Below, in pieces: positions 12,424 to 22,925 of a stretch of DNA of 64,000 bases. The stretch is taken from contig NW_002060944.1 in assembly GCF_000150275.1 (NCBI RefSeq), positions 6,175,102-6,239,101 of the forward strand, written 5' to 3'. Each line of letters opens with the position of its first letter. Positions within the stretch are counted from its first letter, which is position 1. The notes below the pieces were generated by a model. The model worked only from the letters and a program-made list of their open reading frames with translations, did no database searches and was not told the DNA's origin. Both the position numbers and the translations under genes were made by a program. Source of the DNA: Trichoplax adhaerens. Its lineage: Eukaryota; Placozoa; Uniplacotomia; Trichoplacea; Trichoplacidae.

Positions 12424-13795
12424 TTTGATTCTTTGCGATGTACTGAACTTGTCAACATGTTACAATATACGTACAGCAAATAGTAACCGACCTATTTTAA
12501 GATTATTTATTGCCGTAATTTTATAAATTCTCGATAATAAATTAGTAAATGTACATACAAATTGCGTATTTTATTCACAAGATGAGCTTTATCAACATAA
12601 AAGGCAAAAAAAAAGGAAAAGAAAACTAGATTTCCTGTTGAAGTTTTCGTAAACCGCAACATACACGTACGTTGCTATGGGCTAATTTGTTAATTTGCAG
12701 TGAAGTTAAATTCACAGTAGAATTTAGAATAATTGAGATATGCTCATTGTGATGTAACCATAAAAGAGCTTAGTATAGTGTAGATGTCCTATTTCTAGTG
12801 ATACTGCAATAATAATAAGATACTATAAATAACATGAGTGAATTTATGATTTACAGGGTAAAAAAGTTTTGAATTGACCGTAAATATTTTTGACTACAGT
12901 ATAGTATAGCGTAGGATATACGTCCATTTTTTATCGTAGCATTTAGAGGTCAGAAAGAAACCTTTCTGCTGTAGCATTTGACAACCTTGGTTTGGTAGAC
13001 TAGTTTGGCTCGAAAGTTAAGCGTACTGCTTATGTTATAATTAGATTAGTCAATTTTCTCGGATAGAGATATGGCTTTCTTGTATAGTACTTCTATGGAC
13101 ATGTTTTATTTCAACAATCTATACTTGTAATACTGTACCTTAAAATACAATTGGCATTGTATAAGTACGAACTTTAACTACTGTATAGTGTACTGTACAC
13201 CTACTCATGTACTGTACAAATTAAATTAAAATTTAATAATTTAATTTATAGTCCTGCGTTATAACCATACATATATTATATATTAGATAGTGATTCAATA
13301 TTAGCGACTAATTGTGTATTAAGAGTATTTAACGTATACATACTGTATAGTAGTGTTACAGTACTAAATATGTCCTTTAACCATGCGACTAAAAACACAT
13401 ACAGTAAAAGATATCTTAACAGTAGTACTATTTACCAAACGAATCCTGAAAGGAGCCAACCCTGCAAAGACTTGGGTAATCAACAGTACAGTTCGTACAC
13501 GTATATTTGATTTTCCGAAACGTACAAACATAACAGAGCGAATTTATAATGTATATTTCATATACCATATTTATTATTGTACATATTTCTAGCTTGTCGT
13601 AGAATCACCGTAGTTAAACTTATTGAATTTATAGTATGGATTATAATTATGAACTAGTCTCCTGTAAGTAGTCCATGATTATACATATATTGCACTGTAT
13701 TTGACATGAATATACTATCTTGTAAGTCCATGTTACTGCGCTGTCCTGTACTGTATAACAGTAGTGCAGTACTGTATGCTATTAACTAAATTAAA
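12424..13795. other. 3' flank of GPCR and intergenic DNA with GTACTGTAC words
   Basis: No gene recognised. GTACTGTAC/TACAGTA palindromes occur near 13140-13220, 13340-13360 and 13745-13780. The longest frame here (13383-13592) contains such words, lacks any recognisable motif and is judged non-coding. Confidence 0.45.
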
Positions 13796-13910
13796 GGGAA
13801 AATTACTCACCAAAAAAGCAAGTTTCGATTCATTATTAATTTCGAAAATTAATAATCGAAATTAATTAATAATGAATGAAAACTTGCTTTTTTTGGTGAG
13901 TGATTTTCCC
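13796..13910. mobile_element. foldback / MITE-like inverted-repeat element
   Basis: Nearly the whole 115 bp is one inverted repeat. The left arm starts GGGAAAATTACTCACCAAAA and the right arm ends with its near-perfect complement (TTTTGGTGAGTGATTTTCCC). The arms continue inward through AGCAAGTTT and TTCATTATTAATTTCGA around a short AT-rich centre. There is no coding capacity. Flanks do not show an obvious target-site duplication. It fits a non-autonomous hairpin transposon; a strong transcript hairpin is the other reading. Confidence 0.75.
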
Positions 13911-14047
13911 ATTCAATGGGATGAAAGTGATACAGTACAGTACATGATAGCGTATAAATAGTACAGCGTTACCGTGATGATAGAGACGTTGTTTTTTTGC
14001 TCGTGCTAGGCTAATATTCCTCACTACGCAGGCGTAAGGAATTTTTT

Positions 14048-14653
14048 AATTTTAAAAAAAATAACCGCCACAAGTCAACTGTAAATACTCGATTGTACCC
14101 ATACCGTCGTCGTATTGATGTTGTAACAACGCATGTGTCACTACGTCACCAACAGGACGGTAAGGTCAATCATTGGCGTTTCAGTCAACACCACCAGTCA
14201 CTCCATTTTCAACCATACCGCAATATCTTGTCATCACTAAGGGCTGAATCGGCCTGAATGACCAATCCAACCGTCTACAATATTGATGTGATAGAATCTA
14301 CTGGGGAAGACTGGACTACCTTCCTTAATCTTCCAACAACTTTTGTAGCTTTGAGTTTGCAACACAGTGATAATTTGTTAGGGAAATTTGACCTGAAGGT
14401 GTAAACTATAAAATTGACAGAAGACTTGCATCAAGAAGAAGTCAACAAGATTCTGCATTCTTCTCAAGATATTAGAGCCAACGGGTATGTTAGTTTGTCA
14501 CTTGTGGTCATTCTTGTCGACGTCATTCACATACTAAGGAGTATTATTGCTACGCTCGTACATGCTCATCCACGCAAAGCGATCCCTATATTGGATCGAC
14601 AAATTCTGTCAAGTGCCCGGAATCTTGATCAGAAAAATAGTGTTCATAAGTAG
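14048..14653 (+). pseudogene. decayed open reading frame, unidentified
   Basis: One reading frame runs about 200 codons with only two in-frame stops, TGA at 14255-14257 and TAA at 14402-14404, before a final TAG at 14651-14653. The three open segments are about 69, 48 and 82 codons long. They keep the same phase and a higher GC content than the flanks. The middle segment starts at an ATG directly after the TGA and includes STGEDWTTFLNLP. No domain is recognised. It may be a degraded gene or transposon relic. It could also be exons split differently from the way I read them. Confidence 0.3.
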
Positions 14654-15589
14654 AAAATCAATGAAAAATGACGCTAGTTGTGCACATAGTCAATAACGAT
14701 TGAATATTGTAATGTTATAGTCCTACTTACTACAGTACTTGACTTTTAGAGAAGAAGATGAATATATTGTAAAATTAAATAGAACGATCGTTTTTGAAAA
14801 TCAATCTAAGTTCGATAATGACTTTATGGTATCGTATACATATTCAGCAGCCTACACTATAATACAACTCGATCCCAACTAGCATAGATTGCAGCTGTCC
14901 AATGTGAAATGAAATGAAAAATAGCAATAGAAACCTACAGTACTCTACAATACACTAGTACAGTATGTTATGTTAAGTGAAGTAATCGAAGTTCTGCTCA
15001 TTTTTCATCCAATAACTATCAGATACTGCGATAGCTAACTACAATACAGTATCCTATACTTTCTATGCTTATCGATACAGAAATAGCCGTTACAGAATTC
15101 AATTTATCATTGATAGTTATACAAGTAAAAATTGCTACATATCCAAACTTTCAATCGATTTATATAAACTGTATAGACTGCTAGGATATTCATAAAAAAA
15201 TGCCATTCGTTTCAGGCAAGAAATATCATCTTGGTTCAGTTCAATTATGCATGCGTATGTGATTATAAAAGTGCTACTATTAACTAATTAATACACCGTA
15301 GTATAGTGCTGGGTTGGCTAAAATTTAGCAATACTTACTGTGTACAGTGTACATCTTTAAAACTGATACAGTCCTAAACAATGTAAGTATGACGATTAGC
15401 TGATACCCACCTATGTCTATAAAACGAAGCTAATGATTGCAATTTATACAAAACTTCTCTTTTCTTATGACTAGCTTCATCTAGAGTGAATTACATACGC
15501 AAATAATTTAGATGATTTCTGACCAATCTCGAAACATTATGTTAATTTACCATAAACTCCTAAATACTTACTCTTGTCTAATATTTCAG
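14654..15589. other. intergenic DNA; likely holds the first exon of NDC80
   Basis: Contains GTACTGTAC-type words (14935-14960, 15340). The first recognised NDC80 exon lacks a Met and its frame meets a TAA just upstream, so a 5' exon for the N-terminal tail should lie in or beyond this stretch. I could not assign one. An ATG frame at about 15201-15250 with a GTATGT donor was considered, but its phase does not fit. Confidence 0.35.
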
Positions 15590-18500
15590 CCAGCGACGAT
15601 CGAGTCATGGAGTAGTCGTCAAATTACCGAATCCTAGAGACAAAGGTAACTTATGATAACAGATTGATCAAATCTTTAGTAGCTAACATGTTCAAGAAAT
15701 ACTAATAGATCAATGCCATGTATAATATTTCTTGTAAAATAATCATGCTGCACATGTCTTCGTTAACGACGATTAATCTCATCAGTTCGATTCTTTTTGT
15801 AAATTAAACACAATTCTCATTTATTGCTTAACATGAAGGTTATCAACAACGTTGTATCAAGAAGTTGATGGAGGTCAGTTGATAGTTGCTTTTGCAAGTT
15901 TAAGAATATTAACCGTTAAAAATGTTGCGCTACGGCTGCATAATTAATTATAGGCATTTGTCAAATGCCAATTCGTTTTATATCCTTACAACAGGTATAC
16001 TCTTCTAATACTGTATATTAACTTTTAACCATTGTTCTCGCCATTAGTTTCTCATTGAGAATTCCTACCCTCATCAAGTTTCTACCAAGAATCTAATGTC
16101 ACCTAGCTCTAATGATTTCATACGTGTATTTCAGGTAATTCATCTATATTTATTATACTTAATAATCAGTTGCTACTTTATTAGAACATGCTTATCTATT
16201 AGGTAGCATAATTCTCGAGCTATTTACAACTCCGATGTTTAGAAGTATTTTTCTAATTTATCCTATCAAATTAAGCTAAGGTTTTCCCTACTTAACTTAA
16301 GACATTAATTTTTTAGTTTATATACCAATTTATAATTCCTAATGTTGCAATTGGTAAAAAATATGAAGAAGAGGTACCAAATATATTCAGATCGTTAGGG
16401 TGAGTATGCTGCTACTGCTGTATTCTATTAGTATAATTAAAAGTAAAAACGTCAAACGTTTTGGATAGGTGGGTACTATTATTTTAGGTAGCACCTGTGT
16501 AAACTTCAACTGAAACAGAGTAACATAACTAGGCCTAAATATTACGCTGTTATCATTCACTGTAGCTATCCAGTTACTATTTCTAAAAGTTTCATGTTCA
16601 GTGTTGGCACACCCCATACATGGCCTATACTCCTACAAGCACTAACCTGGCTTACAGAAATAGTTCAGGTAATGTTGATAATACCCTAAATTAACAAAGT
16701 TATTACTATTAATAGTTTTTATTGGATTCTGTTCACATTACTATAACAGCTGGCACTGCTCTTTGAAATTGATGAAATTATGCTTCTTGATAGCGATCCA
16801 ACCAGTTCATTGGCTGGTGAGGTGGTTGCGTCGGATAGAGCCGTAAGGAATAACTCTAAGTGTTATTTATTCCGAGATTAATTGCTGTATACGGTACTTA
16901 CAATCGGTTACATTCACAGTTACAATATGATTATATGACAACTGGGTACAATGAATTTCTCCTTGGGAAAGATGACTACCCGGAACTGCAAGAACACTTG
17001 CAACAAGAATTAGGTGTTTTTCCTGTTAATTAATTACTAATTCGTATACTGCCTATAGTCGTAGATATTGTGTATTTACAATGAACGTTAGTAATTAATT
17101 GTTTATGTGTACTTTTTTAGATAGAAGATGGAAGTCTGTTCGTGAAAGTAAGTTGCATATTTGTTTCTTTGTCGGAATTACGCAGTAAGTTAAAACTGTC
17201 TTAATGTATAAATTGTTAGAAATTAGCTCTATTGAAACTCATATTGAACACCAAATGGAAGAATTATCTATTCTGGAAAATGATCCGGTATGACCTACTT
17301 ATTACGTTATGTACGTATTTCCTTGATATTATATGCAAACTCAAACTTTGTTACTTTCTACGTGGTAAACTATTTACAGTTATCTGTAGATAACTTACAG
17401 AAAAAGCAGGCTATCCTAATCGAAGACAGGTAATCTCTAGTACGAACTAGCATTTGTGCTTCTTGATAGTAATACTATCGTTTCCTGTTCAAGAAATAAA
17501 TTCAAGAAATATATACAAGACCTTCAATTACACAACAGTCGACTTGTAAGGCTAGAACAGAAACAAGTAGAGGAAAAGCAAACTTTAGGTCAGAGTAGGA
17601 AATAATATCATAACTTTAGCTTGCCTAAATATAACCTATTAGTATAATAAAGTCACCTACAACCTAAATTCGTTTATTAAACAGAATCCGAAACTCGGTC
17701 GCTGGAGGAACTCAGTAAAGACCTTAAAGTAGGCATATTTAGTTTAGTATAAATTTCTTCATGAAAAATAATAACAAATTCTAATCTTCCCGATAACGTC
17801 AATATAAAGGCAAGAATTAGCGAACAGAAGCTAAGTGCAAGCGCTGCTGAAAAGATTAAGATGGCAATCAAGGAGAAACAGAGCCTTTGCAATGTATTAC
17901 AAAAAGAGCTAGACGAAGGTAACGAAGAATTGTGGAATTCGGAATTAAAACTGACGAAGAGACGCGATAAGGTATTAAGCGCTAAATTAGTATCGCAATA
18001 CAATATGCTATTCCATAAACTTATCACTACGATATTATAGCAAATAAAAGTGACCTAACTGTTATTATCATGTATGTATTAAATATAGTATGAAGAGGCC
18101 TATCGGCTGTACTTGAGCCATGTTAAAAAAGTGCTACCCTCTACTTCGGAAAATGAATCAATCGAAAATTATGAGCTGTGCATCAATAAAAATCTAATTA
18201 GTCAAAAACGGAAAGTTGTTAAGGTAAACCTTCCTAATGTAGTATGAAAACTCAATTGAAATGGATAACTCTAATGTATTTCTGTCATAAACTTATCGTG
18301 TATGCTTGCTTGCTGTATAGAATACAATTGCATGATTATTTCGTGTTGTTGCAATTTTAGCCTAAAATATCACAAGTTAAGCGAGAGTTCTCGGACAAGA
18401 TTCGCCGTTGCAACTCTAAAAGAGTGACGGAAGAAGCGAATGTTGAAGAGGTTATTTATGTACTTAAATATTATTTACGTATAGTTTCTTTAGTTCACTG

Positions 18501-19395
18501 TTGCATAACTTATATTTAAATTATTGCCGCATTTAATCAGTAGAAATATTGATTAATACTTTAAATTGTATTTCACAGGTTCTGCGTTCCCTTGCTAATA
18601 CACAAGACCGTTATGAAGGATTGGAAGCTGAAATTACATCCATTAAAGAAAAGACTCAAGCCGAAAAAGTGGTTCGTATCTAATTTTGGGCATGGTATTT
18701 TCAATAATTTTAAAGTTTTAAAATGATATCTGCCTTGTTACGTAATTAATGAAATGTTAGGATTTCCGTGATCGAAAGAAAGGCTTAAAAGACAAGGTTA
18801 CAGATATTGATAATGAAATACTTCAAGATCGCAATTGCGAGAGTAAATGTGATCGCATCCGCCGGGAAATAGAGCTCTTAAAGAAAGAGTAAGATCAAAT
18901 TTCGAGTCAAGTGCTAAATTATCACTCCCAGTATTTGTTATTTTTAAGTATAATTGCAAAGATTTTTAATCCTTGTAACCTCTACTCTCGTAGGCAAGAA
19001 AGAGTTAACCAAGAGATAATTATATCGACGGGTGACATGGATCGAGAGATCTGCAAAGTAGCAGAGGTCGTCGCTAAACATAAGAGCTATATGAAGGTTA
19101 GTGATCATAGATCTTCTGATAAACTGACTAGTGTAACTAATTTATATTAGTCAGGCTTTTCAATTAGCGAAGTTTTAGAGGAATTTCATTTCTTCATACA
19201 AATTATTAGTAAAATAATATTTTAAATGCTTGATCGCGTTGCGTAACTTTAATAACAAGTACTTTTTGATTACCTGAACTATCACAGTCTTTAGCTGACA
19301 ACTGTAGCAATGAAGTTACTAAAATTATTAAAAAAAGATTGAATTCATTAACTGAATGCAAAGAAGAAATTGACCATCTTGTGCTGGAACAATAA
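15590..19395 (+). CDS. NDC80: NDC80/HEC1 kinetochore protein (first exon not found)
   Basis: Microtubule-binding subunit of the NDC80 complex (with NUF2, SPC24, SPC25) at the outer kinetochore. Nineteen exons join in phase, about 550 residues (human 642): 15590-15645, 15839-15873, 16048-16134, 16317-16399, 16566-16668, 16750-16842, 16920-17013, 17121-17147, 17220-17287, 17380-17429, 17494-17588, 17685-17728, 17810-17971, 18089-18223, 18361-18450, 18579-18668, 18761-18888, 18994-19096, 19288-19395. The calponin-homology head is clear: KLPNPRDKG, FLIENSYPHQVS, KKYEEEVPNIFRSLGYP, MFSVGTPHTWP. A long coiled coil follows, with the landmarks EELWNSELKL and YEEAYRLYLSHVKKVLP, and EVVAKHKSYMK near the C-terminus. 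The basic N-terminal tail (Aurora B target in vertebrates) is missing with the unfound first exon. Two donors are weak (GTGTTT after 17013, GTTATT after 18450), and the end of exon 16 could be 18671. Confidence 0.95.
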
Positions 19396-21907
19396 GTTAA
19401 CCTTGTATATAAAATCTACTCTGCTACTGGATGTTACTTGTTATAAAACTTATTTGAAATGCTGTACAAAGGACAGTTGTCTAATCAACTATGGCTAATG
19501 GTAAATATATTGTTGTCGAGATAACTAACATCCATAAAGAATTTCAATAGCACCATCTCAGTAAGATAATATTTTTTTAGTATGCACGCTATGATTAATG
19601 ATCTCCACAGTCCACTTTGAGCTAATTTTTATCGGAGCAAATATCTTGTGTATACTGTACGATTCACTGTAATTTATGATTTGTGTAAACTTGTAATATG
19701 TCAAAAAATTAGATAGTGACAATGAATGGAAATGACTTCAGTTTCTAGAATCATCTTTGCGAATACCATGCAGTAAATTCACACTTATATGGTTCGATCT
19801 TTTATATTTCATTGTATTATATTTGAGTGTTTCACAGTGATGTAACTCACGCTGACAATATTAGTATATCTGATAACGCTCGTTAATGTATGATTTATAC
19901 GTATTAGATTTTATACATTGTTATCTTGTTTATGTTCTACTTTTTATGAACATGCATCGCGGTTCAATTCACCTGCAAACGACCATAGGAATATGGTTCA
20001 TATGTAATAATATTTAGGTATAAACTTCAAATATCATATAACTTTTCATCTGTAACACTATAGTAGCAGTTACTGCGCACTTTTATACATGAGTTGTTGG
20101 TTATCGTCTGCTTAACAACTTATTAGTTGCGATAGTTGGCAGATGGAATTATACAGTAATTGTAACGTTAGTATAGGTTGTATTAAAGATGCGAGGCCTA
20201 TTCAATTTAGATTACTTTATATTTGTGATCGCAGAAGAGCTTGATTTTAAACTTGCATTGTATAGTGCAATACTGTACGTACGCGTATATAATATTGATT
20301 GCATCCGATCCCATTATACCCTGAGATTCATATTTAAAATTAATAAATTGCAATACATATAATAAAATGATCTGCCTCGATGTAGTGTTAGATGAATGCC
20401 ACAAAACACTTCATTGATTGTTACACGTATTACTCTATTATAACAAAATTACTTGTATTTAAAGTAAATTTATGCCATTACAGACCACTATAGCAGCTCG
20501 AGCACCGTACCATAGTGCGCAATCAACCTTATATGTGAAATACGGATAGTTGTGCAGTATAGCAAATTTTCTTTTAGCATGCATGCGTACGTAGTATCAT
20601 ACATTTGTACAGTATTTTTCACTGGATCTTGATTTATTCGTTGGTTTAACTGAAAGATTAAGCTATCTATAGAGAATTACATTCATTAAGCAAAATGAGA
20701 TTAATTTTAAATATATTTCGTTAAATACCTTCTAGTTGTAGAACCTTGAATATCAATCGGTTTTGTTACTCCATATACGGTGTCTATTAAAACATTACCT
20801 TAACTATTTACACTGTTAACTTTATCACTTCATTCGCATTTGATATATGATCAGTGTTTCGTTTTCAACTATGAGAAGGAACACGACCTAACACGCGCAT
20901 AACGTGGATCTCTATGGAAAGATCTGGCTTTTCATCAAAATTTAAGTTTATATAACTTTAATTTCATACTGTTCCTCTAATTGTGCAATATACAGTACAA
21001 TCACAAGAGTAGTACTTCGACTAGATTTGGCAAAAGGCATCGATCTGTATCAGCATGCTCGTATGGTATAACATGCAATGGTGTAATATTATAACGTATA
21101 GTAAAATGGCTACTTGTTAATCGCGATGATTATGCACTGCACGCATTGATTAAGACCGTTAAATTTAAGGTGAACAGAAGTTGGCTAGAAATAGCCTAAA
21201 ATACAGCGTTCCAGTTGAAACATATTCATACTTTTCTAGCATCGAAGTTATTGTGTGGATTAACATTACTGATCGACGTGGTTTACTACTAAATCCTTAG
21301 TACTGTATTTGTACCCACTTAACAAAAATGTTTAGATCGACTAACTCTTGTATGTAATCAGAGATCATTTGAGTTAACGGCATTATGATTCTAGCACATC
21401 ACCGGCCGAAATGCTTTACTGTAGCTCTTCTTATAGAACGTTATCTTTTACAATAAAAGCTGAGCGTCTGTAAATGCGCTGTTGTTAGAATCTTGAAACT
21501 TGTAACAGTTACACACGGCTCGTGTAAACGTACCTTTTAACGTAAGAACTGCTGCGTCCATTTTTTCTATTTTATTTGGGAATACATCAAATGCAAGATA
21601 CATGATAGCTTTATGTATTTGATATAATATAGCAAAATTTGGCGCCACGTTTGTATATTGTAAACTGTAAAGTTACTTCAAGTCATTACTCCGCAAAAAA
21701 TAATGATAATTGTGACACAAGCCATAGACTACTAAAATTTTTTTTTCACCAATCCATACGCGAGCCTAAACATCTCAGAAGAATTAACCTTGTACGAGGA
21801 TCCTAGCGAATACCCAGAATTTTATGTTTACTTAAGCTATTGTTACAATCAAATCTTTAGTGATGAAATGTACAGTATAATTCATAGACTAAGAGGATTC
21901 TTGCTTA
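19396..21907. other. intergenic DNA, no gene seen
   Basis: AT-rich spacer after NDC80. Short frames exist on both strands (for example minus 21448-21648 and plus 21790-21990) but start at TTG/ATT-type codons, have no recognised domain, and the latter runs into a local duplication. A few TACAGTA words near 20260-20600 and 20990. Confidence 0.4.
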
Positions 21908-22180
21908 TGGGACAACTATCCCTCGACAACCAAACGCATTTACGATATGGTGGAAGCAGAATTAGCTTTATGAAAGTTAATTCTTCATGACAGTTATTCA
22001 AGGAATTGCCCTTAATATAACATTAAACATATACTGTAATAAAAGGTTCATTTACCAATGTTAATTCAATTCCCCGGACAACTATCGCCGATAACTAAAC
22101 GCATTTGTGATATGGCTTAAATAGCTTCATAAAAAACCAATTCTTTATGAAAGAGTTATGAAGGCATTGCCGCTAAGTTA
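21908..22180. repeat. diverged local direct duplication, two units
   Basis: Unit one (21908-22015) and unit two (22075-22180) share in order GGACAACTATC-C, AAC-AAACGCATTT, GATATGG, TAGCTT-AT, TTCTT-ATGA, GTTAT--AAGG-ATTGCC and TAA. They differ by frequent substitutions and indels. About 60 bp of AT-rich DNA separates them. One unit is open in a plus frame, while the second carries stops, so coding function is unlikely. Confidence 0.7.
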
Positions 22181-22634
22181 CCATCTCTCTTTACTTGTGC
22201 ATGTTTGAGATATCTACATTAGTCTCACAAGTCGCGCTGCCTGTTCATTAACCAGTACTGTATTTATGTTACGGCCAATGTAATTAGAAATCGGGCATCG
22301 TATTTAGACTACATTTTCATGGGCGTGGTGAGACCTTGGTTGAAAGTTGAAAGCTGTTCAGTGTTCAGCCTTAAAACAATATTGTAGCCCTTAATTAGGT
22401 CTTCCAATTTTGAAGCTATTTACTTTGAATTTGGCTAAAATTTCACGAATACAAGTCACTACAACCTTGAGCAATTGGTAGTTCATGTTTTTATTTTTGA
22501 CTTTTTACTGCGTTATTGAGTTATTTTATTTATTTCTTTGCAATCTTTAATACAAACTATCAGTCACCGGCAAGTGTACGGTCAGTTCAACCAGTTCTAC
22601 ACGCTGAAATAATGGTTTCTTGTTCGACCGGAGT
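22181..22634. other. intergenic DNA, no gene seen
   Basis: No frame with coding character and no repeat recognised between the local duplication and the palindrome cluster upstream of CLUAP1. Confidence 0.4.
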
Positions 22635-22800
22635 TCAGTACAGTACAGTACAGTAACTATATCTACAGTACATGTACAGTACGCGTAGACCTGAGAAAGG
22701 TTCGGTTCGGTTCAAACCGTTTTGATCTGTACGCGTTACTCGCTGGTTACCGAAAAGATTGCTACTGGACCTACAGTACACTAGTACAGTACAGTCCGTA
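22635..22800. repeat. GTACTGTAC palindrome cluster with dispersed repeat copy 2
   Basis: Opens with CAGTACAGTACAGTACAGTA, then ACAGTACATGTACAGTAC. At 22686-22731 it carries TAGACCTGAGAAAGG followed by TTCGG/GGTTC units and TTTGATCTGTAC, matching the block at 5793-5850. It closes with TACAGTACACTAGTACAGTACAG. It lies 130-290 bp upstream of the CLUAP1 start codon, so it may overlap that promoter. The arrangement, palindromic words on both sides of a shared core, suggests a repeat element rather than chance. Confidence 0.65.
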
Positions 22801-22925
22801 CAACAGAAGAGACAGTAGACAGTCAACGGTACGAATGCCGCAGTGCATTATGGACTGAGCACCGTTTCCATGGATTTTATGCAAAGTAAAAAAAGAACCA
22901 GATGAAATCCTAACATAGTAGCAAA

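Noticed and set aside
12332-12526. 64-codon plus frame
   Set aside because: Overlaps the 3' end of the GPCR gene in another frame.
15954-15999. Possible extra NDC80 exon between AG and GTATAC
   Set aside because: Including it breaks the match KLMEFLIENSYPHQ to NDC80; skipping it joins the neighbouring exons in phase.
16387-16617. 76-codon minus-strand frame
   Set aside because: Opposite strand of NDC80 exons 4-5 and the intron between them.
17677-18027. 116-codon minus-strand frame, serine-rich
   Set aside because: It is antisense to NDC80 exons 12-13, whose coiled-coil reading in the plus strand is unambiguous.
19965-19990. GGTTCAATTCACC resembling a tRNA B box
   Set aside because: No A box or cloverleaf pairing in the flanking sequence.
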